Assembly (NCBI RefSeq): GCF_003070885.1
Contig: NZ_CP028913.1
Location: 930,001-994,000, forward strand
Origin: Agromyces badenianii
Lineage (GTDB): Bacteria; Actinomycetota; Actinomycetes; Actinomycetales; Microbacteriaceae
DNA: 64,000 nucleotides
Direction of reading: 5' to 3'
Shown: positions 16,612-26,599 of the stretch, piece after piece
How the letters are laid out: every line of letters begins with the position of its first letter
Numbering within the stretch: the first letter of the stretch is position 1
Program-made: the position numbers and the translations under genes
Notes under the pieces: generated by a model
What the model saw: only the letters and a program-made list of their open reading frames with translations
What the model was told of the DNA's origin: nothing
Database searches by the model: none

Positions 16612-19600
16612 CTAGAGCGTCGTGGCGTGACGCACGAGCTCCGCCTGCTCGGCGGCGTGCCGCTTCGCGGAGCCCGTCGCGGGCGATGCCGCGGCGGCAC
16701 GGGCGACGACCTTGACAGGACGCGCGCCCAGCTTGTTCGTCTCGATGATGAAGTACGGCCACGCGCCCTGGTTCTCGGGTTCGTCTTGCGCCCACATCAG
16801 CTCGGCGTTCGGGTACGACTCGGCAACGGCCTTCAGCTCGGCGGCGGGCAGCGGGTAGAGCTGCTCGAGGCGCACGACCGCCACCTCGGTGTTCTGCTGC
16901 TTCTCGAGCTCGGTGATCAGGTCGTAGTAGATCTTGCCCGAGACGAACACCGCGCGCTTGACCGCGGCGCGGTCGGTGATGCGGGCGTCGTCGATGACCG
17001 GTTCGAACTTGCCCTGCGTGAAGTCGGCGACCTCGCTGGTCGCGCCTCGCAGGCGCAGCATCGCCTTCGGGGTGAAGACGACGAGCGGCTTGCGCGGCCG
17101 GGCGTAGGCCTGGCGACGCAGCAGGTGGAAGTACGACGCCGGCGTGGAGGGCCGCGCAACGGTCATGTTGTTCTCGGCGCAGAGTTGGAGGTACCGCTCG
17201 ATGCGGGCGCTCGAGTGGTCGGGACCCTGCCCCTCGTAGCCGTGGGGGAGGAGGAGCACGACGCTGGAGCGCTGGCCCCACTTCTGCTCGGCTGAGGAGA
17301 TGAACTCGTCGATGATGGTCTGCGCGCCGTTGGCGAAGTCGCCGAACTGCGCCTCCCACATGACGAGGGCATCGGCCCGTTCGACCGAGTAGCCGTACTC
17401 GAAGCCCATCGCCGCGTACTCGGAGAGGAGCGAGTCGTAGATCCAGAACCGCGCCTGGTTGTCGGAGAGGTTCTGCAGGGGCAGCCATTCCTGGCCGTTC
17501 GCGCGGTCGTGCAGCACGGCATGGCGCTGCACGAACGTGCCCCTTCGGGCGTCCTGGCCCGCCAGGCGCACCGGGGTGCCCTCGAGGAGGAGCGAACCGA
17601 GCGCGAGCAGCTCGCCGAAGCCCCAGTCGATCTTGCCGTTGCGGCTCATCTCGAAGCGCTTCGTCAGCAACTGCTGGATCTTCGCGTGCACGGTGAAGCC
17701 CGAGGGCTTGTTGTTGAACGCGTCGCCGATGGCGTGCACGACCTCTGTCGTGACACCGGTGGTCTCGAGCTCGCCCGCGGCCGGTTCGGACGGAGCCGCC
17801 GAGTCGGTCGCGCCGACGATCGGGATCGCCCCGGTCTGGGCGGCGTGGGTCTCGGCGAAGGCGCGCTCGAGGCGGTCTTGGAAGTCGCGGTGCGCTTCTT
17901 CGTACTCCGCCTCGGTGATGTCGCCGCGACCGACGAGCGCTTCGGTGTAGAGCTTACGCACCGAGCGCTTGGCCTCGATGAGGTTGTACATGAGCGGCTG
18001 GGTCATCGAGGGGTCGTCGCCCTCGTTGTGGCCGCGCCGGCGGAAGCAGACGAGGTCGATGACGACGTCGCGCTTGAACTCCTGGCGGTAGCGGAACGCG
18101 AGCTCGGCCACCCGCACGACGGCCTCGGGGTCGTCGCCGTTCACGTGCAGGATCGGCGCCTGGATGGTCTTCGCGACATCCGTCGAGTAGATCGAGGAGC
18201 GAGCGTCACCCGGCACGGTGGTGAAGCCCACCTGGTTGTTGACGACGACGTGGATGGTGCCGCCGGTGCGGTACCCGCGGAGCTGCGACATCTGCAGCGT
18301 CTCGAGCACGACGCCCTGGCCGGCCATCGCGGCATCTCCGTGCACGAGGATCGGCAGCGTCGAGAAGGTGCCGATGGGCTTTCTGTCTTGCTTGGCCCGC
18401 ACGATGCCCTCGAGCACGCCGTCGACGGCCTCGAGGTGCGAGGGGTTCGCCGCGAGCGAGACGGGGATCTGGTGGCCGTCGTCGGCGGTGAAGGTGCCCT
18501 GGGTGCCGAGGTGGTACTTCACGTCGCCCGAGCCCGAGAAGCCCTTCGACTGCTGCGTGCCCTCGAACTCGCGGAACACCTGGCCGTAGGTCTTGCCCGC
18601 GATGTTCGTGAGCACGTTGAGGCGGCCGCGGTGCGCCATGCCGATGGCGACCTCGTCGAGCCCCTCTTTGGCGGCGCCCTGCAGGATCTCGTCGAGGAGC
18701 GGGATGACGGACTCGCCGCCCTCGAGGCTGAAGCGCTTCTGGCCGACGTACTTCGTCTGCAGGAAGGTCTCGAACGCCTCGGCCTCGTTGAGCTTGCCGA
18801 GGATGCGCATCTGCTCGTCGTGGGTGGGCTTCTCGTAGTTGCGCTCGATCTGCTCCTGGATCCAGCGACGCTGCACGGGGTCTTGGATGTGCATGTACTC
18901 GATGCCGATGGTGCGGCAGTACGAGTCGCGCAGCACCCCGAGGATGTCGCGGAGCAGGGCCGTGCGCTTCTCGCCGAAGCCGCCAGTGACGAACTCGCGG
19001 TCGAGGTCCCAGAAGGTCAGGCCGTGGCTCGCGATGTCGAGGTCGGGGTGCGAGCGCTGCACGTACTCGAGCGGGTCGATGTCGGCCATCAGGTGGCCGC
19101 GCACGCGGAAGGAGTTGATGAGCTCCTGCACGCGAGCGGTCTTGTCGATCGCGCTCGCGATGTCGACGGAGATGTCGGGTGCCCAGCGGATCGGCTCGTA
19201 GGGCAGGCGAAGGGCGCCGAAGAGGTTCTCGTAGAACCCGCGCTGGCCGAGCAGCAGCTCGTGCACCTTCTTCAGGAACTCGCCCGAGCCCGCGCCCTGG
19301 ATGACGCGGTGGTCGTACGTCGAGGTCAGGGTGATCGTCTTGCCGATCGCGAGATTGGCAAGGGTCTTCTCGGAGGCGCCCTGGAACTCGGCGGGGTATT
19401 CGAGGGCGCCGGCGCCGATGATGCAGCCCTGGCCCTTCATGAGGCGCGGCACCGAGTGCACGGTGCCGATGCCGCCGGGGTTCGTCAGCGAGATCGTGGC
19501 GCCCGAGAAGTCGTCGGCCGTCAGCTTGTTCTGGCGAGCGCGCTGCACGAGGTCTTCGTAGGCCGCGAGGTACTCGTTGAACGTCATCGTCTCGGCGCGC

Positions 19601-20370
19601 TTGATCGCGGGCACGAGGAGCGCCCGGGTGCCGTCGGGCTTCGGGACGTCGATCGCGATGCCGAGGCCGATGTGGGCCGGCTTGACGACGCTGGGCTTGC
19701 CGTCGGGCTCGGCGTAGTAGACGTTCTGGCTCGGGAAGTCCTTGAGCGCCTGGATGAGCGCCCAGCCGATGAGGTGCGTGAACGAGATCTTGCCGCCGCG
19801 CGAGCGCCGCAGGTGGTTGTTGATCACGATGCGGTTGTCGATCATGAGCTTCGCCGGGATCGTGCGGACGCTCGTGGCGGTCGGCACGGTCAGCGAGGCG
19901 TCCATGTTCGCGGCGAGGGCCTTCGGCATGCCCCGCAACGCCACGACCTCGTCTTCACGGACGGCCTCGGCGATGACCGGCTGCGGGCTCGTCACCGGCA
20001 CGTCGGCCGGTACCGGCGCAGTGCGCGGGGCGGTCGAGGTAGTGCGGGCCTCGGGGGTCTGCCCGATGACGGGCACCGGGGCGGTCGCCGGGGCAGCCTC
20101 GGCGGCCGCGGCCGGGGCCGCGGGTGCCGCAGGCGCGGCGGCCTCGGCCTGTGGGGCGGATGCCGCGGCATCCGCCGGGGCGGTGGCCGATGGCTCGCCG
20201 CCTCCGGTCTTCACCTGGCGGTAGTGCTCGAGCACCGGCCACCAGGTCTTGTCGACCGACTGCGGATCGACGAGGAACTTCTCGTACATCTCGTCGACGA
20301 GCCATTCGTTGGCTCCGTACTCGGCCGACGTCGTCTCGTCGGAACCTGACCCGGTCAATTGGCTCGACAC
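16612..20370 (-). CDS. kgd: Multifunctional 2-oxoglutarate decarboxylase/dehydrogenase (Kgd/OdhA)
   Basis: A 1252-residue fusion enzyme of the citric acid cycle. The N-terminus ([18 protein letters not shown]) is the actinobacterial anchor helix. An Ala/Pro-rich linker (about residues 45-110) replaces the lipoyl domain. An E2-like acyltransferase domain follows with catalytic [16 protein letters not shown]. Next is the E1 part with [22 protein letters not shown] and the thiamine diphosphate/metal segment NGDDPEAV. The start GTG 20370 is chosen because the encoded SSQLTG start is family-like; upstream codons lack an in-frame ATG. A TAGGCT -10 lies at 20461-20466, giving a leader of about 80 bases. 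Confidence 0.95.
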   Translation of the reverse strand: MSSQLTGSGSDETTSAEYGANEWLVDEMYEKFLVDPQSVDKTWWPVLEHYRQVKTGGGEPSATAPADAAASAPQAEAAAPAAPAAPAAAAEAAPATAPVPVIGQTPEARTTSTAPRTAPVPADVPVTSPQPVIAEAVREDEVVALRGMPKALAANMDASLTVPTATSVRTIPAKLMIDNRIVINNHLRRSRGGKISFTHLIGWALIQALKDFPSQNVYYAEPDGKPSVVKPAHIGLGIAIDVPKPDGTRALLVPAIKRAETMTFNEYLAAYEDLVQRARQNKLTADDFSGATISLTNPGGIGTVHSVPRLMKGQGCIIGAGALEYPAEFQGASEKTLANLAIGKTITLTSTYDHRVIQGAGSGEFLKKVHELLLGQRGFYENLFGALRLPYEPIRWAPDISVDIASAIDKTARVQELINSFRVRGHLMADIDPLEYVQRSHPDLDIASHGLTFWDLDREFVTGGFGEKRTALLRDILGVLRDSYCRTIGIEYMHIQDPVQRRWIQEQIERNYEKPTHDEQMRILGKLNEAEAFETFLQTKYVGQKRFSLEGGESVIPLLDEILQGAAKEGLDEVAIGMAHRGRLNVLTNIAGKTYGQVFREFEGTQQSKGFSGSGDVKYHLGTQGTFTADDGHQIPVSLAANPSHLEAVDGVLEGIVRAKQDRKPIGTFSTLPILVHGDAAMAGQGVVLETLQMSQLRGYRTGGTIHVVVNNQVGFTTVPGDARSSIYSTDVAKTIQAPILHVNGDDPEAVVRVAELAFRYRQEFKRDVVIDLVCFRRRGHNEGDDPSMTQPLMYNLIEAKRSVRKLYTEALVGRGDITEAEYEEAHRDFQDRLERAFAETHAAQTGAIPIVGATDSAAPSEPAAGELETTGVTTEVVHAIGDAFNNKPSGFTVHAKIQQLLTKRFEMSRNGKIDWGFGELLALGSLLLEGTPVRLAGQDARRGTFVQRHAVLHDRANGQEWLPLQNLSDNQARFWIYDSLLSEYAAMGFEYGYSVERADALVMWEAQFGDFANGAQTIIDEFISSAEQKWGQRSSVVLLLPHGYEGQGPDHSSARIERYLQLCAENNMTVARPSTPASYFHLLRRQAYARPRKPLVVFTPKAMLRLRGATSEVADFTQGKFEPVIDDARITDRAAVKRAVFVSGKIYYDLITELEKQQNTEVAVVRLEQLYPLPAAELKAVAESYPNAELMWAQDEPENQGAWPYFIIETNKLGARPVKVVARAAAASPATGSAKRHAAEQAELVRHATTL

Positions 20371-20460
20371 AGCCTCTCGCCCACTCTCTCCATTGATGCT
20401 GGAATTACCTGCCGCGGCGACCACGCCACGCAAGCAGGCACGGGGGGATCGCCGCACACA

Positions 20461-20466
20461 AGCCTA
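20461..20466 (-). promoter_or_regulatory. Probable -10 element (TAGGCT) of kgd
   Basis: TAGGCT on the minus strand is about 90 bases upstream of GTG 20370, so kgd, unlike most genes here, has a leader. Inferred. Confidence 0.4.
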
Positions 20467-20526
20467 ATCCCCCGAAGGCTGCAGAGGAGACGTACTGCGA
20501 CACACCTGTCTCCACACCCAGACGGG

Positions 20527-20532
20527 TAGCGT
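20527..20532 (+). promoter_or_regulatory. -10 element (TAGCGT) of leaderless guaB1
   Basis: TAGCGT ends six bases before ATG 20539. No ribosome site intervenes. Confidence 0.55.
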
Positions 20533-20538
20533 GGCGAC

Positions 20539-21978
20539 ATGGAGTTCTACCGGACGACGCCCAGCCACGACCTGACCTACTCGGACGTGTTCCTCGTGCC
20601 GAGTCGCTCCGGTGTGACGAGCCGCCTCGACGTCTCGCTCGCGCCCGACGACGGCTCAGGGGCATCCCTGCCGATCGTCTCGGCGAACATGAACTCGATC
20701 ACCGGGCCGCGTCTCGCGGCGACGCTTGCGCGGCGCGGCGGCCTCGGCGTGCTGCCGCAAGACCTGCATCTGCAAGACCTCGACGCGGCGATCCGCTCGG
20801 TGAAGGCGCAATCGCCGCGCTTCGACACCCCGCACGACTTCAGTCCGGATGCCACGGCCGCCGACGCGCTCGCCGCCCTGCCGCCCGTCGCCGGCCACGG
20901 CATCGTGCTGCACGACTCGCGCGGTGCGTACGTCGGGTGCATCCCGGCCGACCGGCTCGCGACCGCGCTGCCCGACGCCCGCCTCGGCGACCTCGTGCAC
21001 GGCGAGCTCACCGGCATCGACGCAGAGGACGTCGCGACGCCGCGAAGGGCGTTCGATCTCATGGTCGACGCCGGAATCGACTTCGCGCCCGTGCTCGAGC
21101 ACGGCAGGGTGGTCGGCACGCTCAGCCGGCGGAGCGCGCTGCGCAGCACGATCTACGAACCCAACGTCGACTCCGACGGCCGGCTCCGGGTCGCCGCCGC
21201 GATCGGCATCAACGGCGACGTCGCGGCGAAGGCCGCCGCCCTCGCCGCGGCCGGGGTCGACATGCTCGTCATCGACACGGCGCACGGGCACCAGGAGGGC
21301 ATGATCCGGGCCGTCTCGATCGTGCGGGACCTCGGCCTCGACGTGCCGATCGTCGCCGGCAACATCGTCACCGCCGACGCGGTCGCCGACCTCGTCGAGG
21401 CCGGCGCCGACGTGCTGAAGGTCGGCGTCGGTCCGGGTGCCATGTGCACGACGCGGATGATGACGGCGGTCGGCCGGCCGCAGTTCTCGGCGGTGCTCGA
21501 GACCTCGGAGGCCGCACGTGAACTCGGCGCGCTCGTCTGGGCCGACGGCGGCGTGCGGTACCCGCGCGATGTCGCACTCGCGCTGGCCGCAGGGGCCGCC
21601 TCGGTCATGATCGGCTCCTGGTTCGCGGGCACGATCGAGGCGCCGGGGAGCCTGCGCCACGATGCATCCGGTCGCCTCTTCAAAGAGAGCTGGGGCATGG
21701 CGTCGACGAAGGCGGTGCGCGAGCGGTTCGACCGGCTCTCGCCGTACGAACTCGCACGCAAGGAGCTCTTCGCCGAGGGCATCTCGTCGTCGGCGATCTA
21801 CCTCGATCCGATGCGTCCCTCGATCGAGGACCTGCTCGACATGATCACCTCGGGCGTGCGCAGTTCGTTCACCTACGCGGGTGCCAGGACCGTCGAGGAG
21901 TTCCGCGAGCGTGCGCTCGTCGGCATCCAGTCGGCGGCCGGCTACGAGGAGGGCAAGGCCCTGCCGGTCAGCTGGTGA
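20539..21978 (+). CDS. guaB1: GuaB1 family IMP dehydrogenase-related protein (probable GMP reductase)
   Basis: A 479-residue (beta/alpha)8 barrel with an inserted CBS pair (about residues 95-205). The catalytic Cys is in GVGPGAMCTTRMMT, and the NAD site region includes VIDTAHGHQEGM. A mycobacterial GuaB1 is reported to act as a GMP reductase rather than an IMP dehydrogenase, so this gene likely returns GMP to IMP in purine salvage. The start ATG 20539 is leaderless. It is followed by the two CNNM genes, an order also found in mycobacteria. Confidence 0.9.
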   Translation: MEFYRTTPSHDLTYSDVFLVPSRSGVTSRLDVSLAPDDGSGASLPIVSANMNSITGPRLAATLARRGGLGVLPQDLHLQDLDAAIRSVKAQSPRFDTPHDFSPDATAADALAALPPVAGHGIVLHDSRGAYVGCIPADRLATALPDARLGDLVHGELTGIDAEDVATPRRAFDLMVDAGIDFAPVLEHGRVVGTLSRRSALRSTIYEPNVDSDGRLRVAAAIGINGDVAAKAAALAAAGVDMLVIDTAHGHQEGMIRAVSIVRDLGLDVPIVAGNIVTADAVADLVEAGADVLKVGVGPGAMCTTRMMTAVGRPQFSAVLETSEAARELGALVWADGGVRYPRDVALALAAGAASVMIGSWFAGTIEAPGSLRHDASGRLFKESWGMASTKAVRERFDRLSPYELARKELFAEGISSSAIYLDPMRPSIEDLLDMITSGVRSSFTYAGARTVEEFRERALVGIQSAAGYEEGKALPVSW

Positions 21979-22028
21979 GCGACGGCGAGGCCCGCTCGAG
22001 CTCTCGGTGATCGCACGGAGTGCGCCGA

Positions 22029-22034
22029 TATACT
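22029..22034 (+). promoter_or_regulatory. -10 element (TATACT) upstream of the leader ORF and CNNM genes
   Basis: A near-consensus -10. It ends nine bases before ATG 22044 and 79 bases before the first CNNM start, so the transcript probably begins at or just before the leader ORF. Confidence 0.55.
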
Positions 22035-22043
22035 GGGCGCACA

Positions 22044-22121
22044 ATGGACGATCCTCCCTCTGCGACTTCGCCAGGCCATAGACCCATGCCCGTGACCGCT
22101 CGGGGAGGTGGCGATGTCTGA
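22044..22121 (+). CDS. Putative regulatory leader peptide upstream of CNNM genes
   Basis: A 25-codon ORF reading MDDPPSATSPGHRPMPVTAR and ending GGGDV. It begins at the likely transcript start and its TGA (22119-22121) overlaps the downstream gene, whose ATG is at 22114. Codons 4-5 plus the first base of the next (CCTCCC, 22053-22058) can pair with the CNNM Shine-Dalgarno GGGAGG (22103-22108). The acidic and proline-rich opening is like that of the enterobacterial MgtL leader peptide, where such residues destabilise ribosomes at low magnesium. That it is translated and regulates the next gene is inference. Confidence 0.4.
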   Translation: MDDPPSATSPGHRPMPVTARGGGDV

Positions 22122-23442
22122 GTGGATTCTCCTCGGCATCGGACTCCTCCTCACGATCGGCACGGGCTTGTTCGTTGCCAGTGAATTCGCGCTCGTCAAT
22201 CTCGATCGGGCCGACGTCGAGGCACGGCGCGCACGAGGCGAGACGAAGCTCGGCCTCACGATCTCCGCGCTGAAGATCACTTCGACGCACCTGTCGAGCG
22301 CCCAGCTCGGCATCACGCTCACCACGCTGCTCACGGGATACACGATGGAGCCGGCGATCTCCTCGCTGCTCGCCGGACCGCTCACCGCGATCGGGGTTCC
22401 CGAGGCCCTCGTGCGGCCGGTCGGAACGATCACGGCCATCGTCGTCGCCACCCTCCTCTCGATGGTGCTCGGCGAGCTCGTGCCGAAGAACTTCGCCCTC
22501 GCGCTTCCGCTCGCGACCGCGAAGGTGGTCATGCCGTTCCAGACGGCGTTCACGTGGGTGTTCAAGCCGGCGGTCTCGCTGCTCAACGGCAGCGCCAACG
22601 GACTGCTCCGCGCCGTCGGCATCGAGCCGAAGGAGGAGCTCTCGGGCGCGCGCACGGCCGAGGAGCTCTCATCGCTCGTGCGCCGGTCGGCGAGTGCCGG
22701 GCTGTTGGAGCAGGACACCGCGACCCTCCTGGGCCGCACCCTGCGCTTCGCCGATCACGATGCATCCGATGTCATGACGCCGCGCCCTCGCGTGGCCGCC
22801 GTGCAGCGCCAGGAGCCGGCTGAAGCGGTGCTCGAGCTCGCACGCCAGACCGGGTTCTCGCGGTTCCCCGTGTACGACGACAACCTCGACGACATCGTGG
22901 GCCTCGTGCACGTCAAGCAGGCCGTCGCGGTGCCGCGGGAGCGTCGCGCCGACGTGCCCGCCTCGGCACTGCAGTCCGACGCGTTGCGGGTGCCCGAGAC
23001 GATGAAGCTCGACACGCTGCTCGGCGAGCTCCGCGGGCGCGGCTACCAGATGGCCGTCGTCGTCGACGAGTACGGCGGCACCGCGGGCGTGGCGACGCTC
23101 GAAGACCTCGTCGAAGAGCTCGTCGGCGAGGTCTCCGACGAGCACGACCGCACCCGGGCGGGCATCGTCCGGCGCGGCGACGACGTGAGCTTCCCCGGCA
23201 TCCTCCGACCCGACGAACTGCTGGAACGCACCGGCATCCGGGTGCCCGAGAACGGAGACTACGAGACCGTGGCCGGATTCGTCATGGCCGAGCTCGGCCG
23301 CCTGCCGGCGGTCGGTGACGAGGTGCTCGTCGACGACGGCACGCTCGTCGTGCAGCGACTCGACGGGCGACGCATCGACCGGGTGCGCTTCGTGCCGAAC
23401 CCGCTGCCCGAAGCCGACTCGATCGAGGGAGGACAACGATGA
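22114..23442 (+). CDS. CNNM/CorC-family membrane protein (DUF21-CBS-CorC_HlyC), first of a pair
   Basis: A 442-residue protein with a DUF21 membrane domain (four segments in about residues 1-190, including [18 protein letters not shown] and [10 protein letters not shown]), a CBS pair (about 205-330) and a C-terminal CorC_HlyC domain ending near residue 435. Family members move Mg2+ (or Co2+); some bacterial ones are exporters. Older annotation calls them hemolysin-like. ATG 22114 is chosen because GGGGAGG (22102-22108) is five bases upstream; GTG 22108 is within that site. It ends in an ATGA overlap with the second CNNM gene. Confidence 0.9.
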   Translation: MSEWILLGIGLLLTIGTGLFVASEFALVNLDRADVEARRARGETKLGLTISALKITSTHLSSAQLGITLTTLLTGYTMEPAISSLLAGPLTAIGVPEALVRPVGTITAIVVATLLSMVLGELVPKNFALALPLATAKVVMPFQTAFTWVFKPAVSLLNGSANGLLRAVGIEPKEELSGARTAEELSSLVRRSASAGLLEQDTATLLGRTLRFADHDASDVMTPRPRVAAVQRQEPAEAVLELARQTGFSRFPVYDDNLDDIVGLVHVKQAVAVPRERRADVPASALQSDALRVPETMKLDTLLGELRGRGYQMAVVVDEYGGTAGVATLEDLVEELVGEVSDEHDRTRAGIVRRGDDVSFPGILRPDELLERTGIRVPENGDYETVAGFVMAELGRLPAVGDEVLVDDGTLVVQRLDGRRIDRVRFVPNPLPEADSIEGGQR

Positions 23443-24476
23443 GCGACTGGGCCGGAATCGCCTGGCTGTTCGTGCTGCTCATCGCGAACGCCTTCTTCGT
23501 CGGCGCGGAGTTCGCCGTCATCTCGGCTCGGCGTTCGCAGATCGAGCCGCTCGCCGAGCAGGGTAAGCGCAGCGCGAAGACGGCGCTGTGGGCGATGGAG
23601 CACGCCACGTTGATGCTCGCCATGAGCCAGCTCGGCATCACGATCTGCTCGCTGCTGATCCTGAACGTGTCGGAGCCGGCGATCCACCACCTGCTCGAGG
23701 TGCCCCTGCACCTCACGGGCTGGCCCGTCGAGGTCATCTCGACGATCGCCTTCATCGTGACCCTCGTGCTCGTCTCCTACCTGCACGTGGTCTTCGGCGA
23801 GATGGTGCCGAAGAACCTCTCGTTCTCGATCCCCGACCGGGCCGTGCTGCTGCTCGCGCCGCCGCTGGTGTTCATCGCGCGCATCTTCCGTCCGATCATC
23901 GTGGCGTTGAACGCGACCGCCAACGGAGTGCTGCGGCTCTTCGGCGTCGAGCCGAAGAGCGAGGCGACGTCGACGTTCACCCTCGAGGAGGTGCAGACGA
24001 TCGTCGACCAGTCGCGCCGCGAGGGTGTGCTCGCCGACGCGAGCGGAACGCTCACCGCCGCCTTCGAGTTCACGACGAAGCGGGTGCAGGATGTCGCGGT
24101 GCCGCTCGACGCGCTCGTCAGCCTGCCGCCAGGGGCGACACCGGCCGACGTCGAACGCGCGGTCGCCCGACGCGGGTTCTCGCGCTACCCGATCCTCGAC
24201 GAGGCGGGCGATCCCGACGGCTACGTGCACCTGAAAGACGTCATCGATCTCGACGACGACGAGTTCGACGACCCGATCCCCGCGAAGCGGGTGCGGCGAC
24301 TCGTCTCGATCTACGCGGGCACCGACCTCGAAGACGCGCTCTCGACCATGCGGCGGCTCGGCACGCACGTGGCCCGGGCGTTCGACGAAGACGGCACGAC
24401 GACGGGCGTCATCTTCCTCGAGGACATCATCGAGGAACTCGTCGGCGAGGTGCAGGACGCCACTCGGCGGGGGTAG
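23439..24476 (+). CDS. CNNM/CorC-family membrane protein, second of a pair
   Basis: A 345-residue paralogue of the preceding gene. The DUF21 domain (GAEFAVISARRSQIEPL, GEMVPKNLSF) is followed by a CBS pair (about residues 205-335). It stops about where the CBS pair ends (GEVQDATRRG), so it lacks the CorC_HlyC domain and is about 100 residues shorter than its neighbour. ATG 23439 overlaps the preceding stop with GAGGGAGG upstream. The pair may form a heteromer; an unequal pair like this is common in Actinobacteria. Confidence 0.88.
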   Translation: MSDWAGIAWLFVLLIANAFFVGAEFAVISARRSQIEPLAEQGKRSAKTALWAMEHATLMLAMSQLGITICSLLILNVSEPAIHHLLEVPLHLTGWPVEVISTIAFIVTLVLVSYLHVVFGEMVPKNLSFSIPDRAVLLLAPPLVFIARIFRPIIVALNATANGVLRLFGVEPKSEATSTFTLEEVQTIVDQSRREGVLADASGTLTAAFEFTTKRVQDVAVPLDALVSLPPGATPADVERAVARRGFSRYPILDEAGDPDGYVHLKDVIDLDDDEFDDPIPAKRVRRLVSIYAGTDLEDALSTMRRLGTHVARAFDEDGTTTGVIFLEDIIEELVGEVQDATRRG

Positions 24477-24498
24477 TGCGAGCGGGTGGCTCGCGGCG

Positions 24499-24504
24499 TA
24501 GACT
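24499..24504 (+). promoter_or_regulatory. -10 element (TAGACT) of the VOC gene
   Basis: TAGACT lies 31 bases before ATG 24536, and GAGGAA precedes the start, so this mRNA should have a short leader. Confidence 0.5.
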
Positions 24505-24535
24505 GACGCCGATCTGAGAAACTCGAGGAAACATC

Positions 24536-24961
24536 ATGTTTGAAAAACTCATGGCAATGGCCGTGCTCCCGGCCACCGATCTCGCCCGAGCTCGGGCCTA
24601 CTGGCACGACGTCCTCGGCCACACGCCCGTGCATTCGGATGAGGCCGGGGACGTCTTCGACTTCGGCGGCGCCGGTGTGCTGATCTACCAGACCAAGTAC
24701 GCGGGCACGGCGAAGAACACGGCGCTCACGCTCATCACCGACAACCTCGAGCGCGACATGACCGCGCTCCGGACGAACGGTGTGACATTCCACGACTACG
24801 ACATGCCCGGGCTGAAGACGGTCGACGGCGTCGCCGACCTCGGCAGCGAGCGGGGTGCGTGGTTCTCCGACAGCGAGGGCAACATCATCGCGATCAGCCA
24901 GCCCTCGCCCGAGATGATGGAGCAGGCCATCTCCGCACGGGCGGCCGCAGCGTCGGGGTGA
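24536..24961 (+). CDS. VOC (glyoxalase/bleomycin-resistance-fold) family protein
   Basis: A 141-residue vicinal-oxygen-chelate-fold protein with two beta-alpha-beta-beta-beta halves. The opening AVLPATDLARARAYWHDVLG and the closing GSERGAWFSDSEGNIIAISQ are typical. The family includes glyoxalases, dioxygenases and antibiotic-binding proteins, and no substrate can be assigned. The AT-richer first codons (ATGTTTGAAAAACTC) follow a GAGGAAAC ribosome site. It stands alone between the CNNM pair and a convergent HAD gene. Confidence 0.8.
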   Translation: MFEKLMAMAVLPATDLARARAYWHDVLGHTPVHSDEAGDVFDFGGAGVLIYQTKYAGTAKNTALTLITDNLERDMTALRTNGVTFHDYDMPGLKTVDGVADLGSERGAWFSDSEGNIIAISQPSPEMMEQAISARAAAASG

Positions 24962-24988
24962 CCCCGGGCACACCACGCCGGCCGCCGA

Positions 24989-25627
24989 TCAGGCGATACT
25001 GCGAAGCCACGATTCGAGTGCCGCGGCATCCGTGAACACGTGCCCGTCGCCGCCGACGGCCTTGGCGCCGTCGACGTTCTCGGCATTGTTGTCGATGAAC
25101 ACGAAATCGGATGCCGCGATGTCGAGTTCGTCGATGACGTGCTCGTAGATCGCCGCATCGGGCTTCACGAGCCCGAGCTCGCCGCTGACGAACACGCGCT
25201 CGAAGAGCGGCGAGAAGGAGCCGTGGCGGAGCCAGCCCGAGAAATCGGCGCCGGCGTTGGAGAGCAGCGCCAGTCGCGTGCCGCCCGCCGCGAGCGCGTG
25301 CAGCACGCCGAGGGTGCCGACGTCGACCGACAGCCAACCGCGATGGTCGATCGCCCAGAGTTCGTGCACGTCGATCGCGCTCCACTCGGCGCCGATGTCG
25401 GACGCGACGGCCTGCCAGTACCCGGCGATCGAGGTCGTGCCGCGGTCGAGACCGTGCCGGTGCGCCCAGTACGCCGCCCAGAACGGCTCGGGATCGGCGG
25501 CCGCGTCGGCCCGTTCGAGGAGTGCGGCACGATCGTCGTCGCTCGGTTCGCGGGAGATGACCTCGCCGTAGTCGAAGACGACGACGCGGGGTGCGAGGCT
25601 GATCGGTGCGGCGATTGTCGGACGCAT
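24989..25627 (-). CDS. HAD-superfamily hydrolase
   Basis: A 212-residue HAD hydrolase. Motif I is VVVFDYGEVISR, of the FDxGxV kind seen in YihX-like and epoxide-hydrolase-like members, in which the usual second Asp is absent. Motif II is ALLSNAG, motif III Lys is in ELGLVKPD and motif IV is VFIDNNAENVDGA. It likely dephosphorylates a small metabolite. ATG 25627 is chosen because a TAGGTT -10 lies seven bases upstream; TTG 25636 is less likely. Confidence 0.85.
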   Translation of the reverse strand: MRPTIAAPISLAPRVVVFDYGEVISREPSDDDRAALLERADAAADPEPFWAAYWAHRHGLDRGTTSIAGYWQAVASDIGAEWSAIDVHELWAIDHRGWLSVDVGTLGVLHALAAGGTRLALLSNAGADFSGWLRHGSFSPLFERVFVSGELGLVKPDAAIYEHVIDELDIAASDFVFIDNNAENVDGAKAVGGDGHVFTDAAALESWLRSIA

Positions 25628-25634
25628 GACCCTC

Positions 25635-25644
25635 AACCTATCGT
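25635..25644. promoter_or_regulatory. Overlapping divergent -10 elements of the HAD gene and nnrD
   Basis: TAGGTT on the minus strand (25635-25640) precedes ATG 25627 by seven bases. TATCGT on the plus strand (25639-25644) precedes ATG 25651 by six. The two hexamers share the TA at 25639-25640, and only 23 bases separate the two start codons. Confidence 0.55.
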
Positions 25645-25650
25645 TGGATC

Positions 25651-26499
25651 ATGGACTCGTCGTGGCAGGAATGGACCGCCGCTGACGCGGCCGAGTGGAT
25701 CGTCGCTCCCGCAGCGGATGACGACAAGTACTCGCGCGGCGTGCTCGGAGTCGTCGCGGGCTCGCCCGAGTACCCCGGAGCCGCCGTGCTCGCCGTCGAG
25801 GCCGCCCATCGCGCAGGCCTCGGCATGGTGCGCTACACCGGTCCGCGGGCGGTGCGCACCGCAGTGCTCGCACGCCGGCCCGAGACCGTGACGAGCCCCG
25901 GGCGCGTGCAGGCGTGGCTCGTCGGATCCGGCATCGACCCCGGCCGGCGCTCGTTCATGGTGCTCGGCGACCTGCAGGGGGCGCTCGCCTCACGGCAGCC
26001 GGTGGTGCTCGACGCAGGGGCTCTCGACCTCGTGGGCACGCACACGGCCCCGACGGTGATCACCCCCCACGTGCGGGAGCTCGCCGCGCTGCTCGCATCG
26101 CGCGAGATCGAGACGAGCGTCGCGCAGGTGCGCGAGGCGCCCGCCGAATGGGCGTTGCGCGCCGCCGGCGAACTCGGCGTCGCCGTGCTGCTGAAGGGCG
26201 CCGTCACCCACATCTGCGATCCCGACGGCGACCGGTACACCGTCACCGCACGCACGCACTGGCTGGCATCGGCCGGCACCGGGGACGTGCTCGGGGGCAT
26301 CCTCGGCGCACTCGTCGCCACCCACCACCAGCGCCTCACCACCGACGCCGAGGCTCTCTCCGCGCTCGCGGCGACGGCGGCCTGGGTGCACGGCGAGGCG
26401 GCACGGCGCGCAACGGAGGCGGTCGACGGCGGACCCGTCACGGCCCTCGACATCGCGAGCGCCGTTCCCCGGGTCATCGGCGCATTGCTCGCCTACTGA
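25651..26499 (+). CDS. nnrD: ADP-dependent NAD(P)H-hydrate dehydratase
   Basis: A 282-residue ribokinase-like enzyme that repairs hydrated NADH/NADPH using ADP. The glycine-rich start (GVLGVVAGSPEYPGAAVLAV), the VGSGIDP motif, VVLDAGAL, the ITPHVRELAALL segment and the C-terminal ASAGTGDVLGGILGAL with the catalytic Asp are all present. No NnrE epimerase domain is fused, unlike many bacterial homologues. ATG 25651 is leaderless. Confidence 0.93.
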   Translation: MDSSWQEWTAADAAEWIVAPAADDDKYSRGVLGVVAGSPEYPGAAVLAVEAAHRAGLGMVRYTGPRAVRTAVLARRPETVTSPGRVQAWLVGSGIDPGRRSFMVLGDLQGALASRQPVVLDAGALDLVGTHTAPTVITPHVRELAALLASREIETSVAQVREAPAEWALRAAGELGVAVLLKGAVTHICDPDGDRYTVTARTHWLASAGTGDVLGGILGALVATHHQRLTTDAEALSALAATAAWVHGEAARRATEAVDGGPVTALDIASAVPRVIGALLAY

Positions 26500-26599
26500 C
26501 CACGCGCGCACGATGGCCGCCCGCTGCGCGTGGCGGATTGTGATGCTCGGCTAGGCTCGTCGCCAGAGTCAGGGACTGGCGGTTGCCGAGAGGAACACT

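Noticed and set aside
17509..20349. Long open frame of 946 codons antisense to kgd
   Set aside because: High-GC codon bias keeps the antisense frame open. The translation is low-complexity Arg/Ala/Val/Asp-rich with no domain, while the opposite strand encodes a clear Kgd.
20656..22290. 544-codon minus-strand frame over guaB1
   Set aside because: Shadow frame; guaB1 on the plus strand has complete family motifs.
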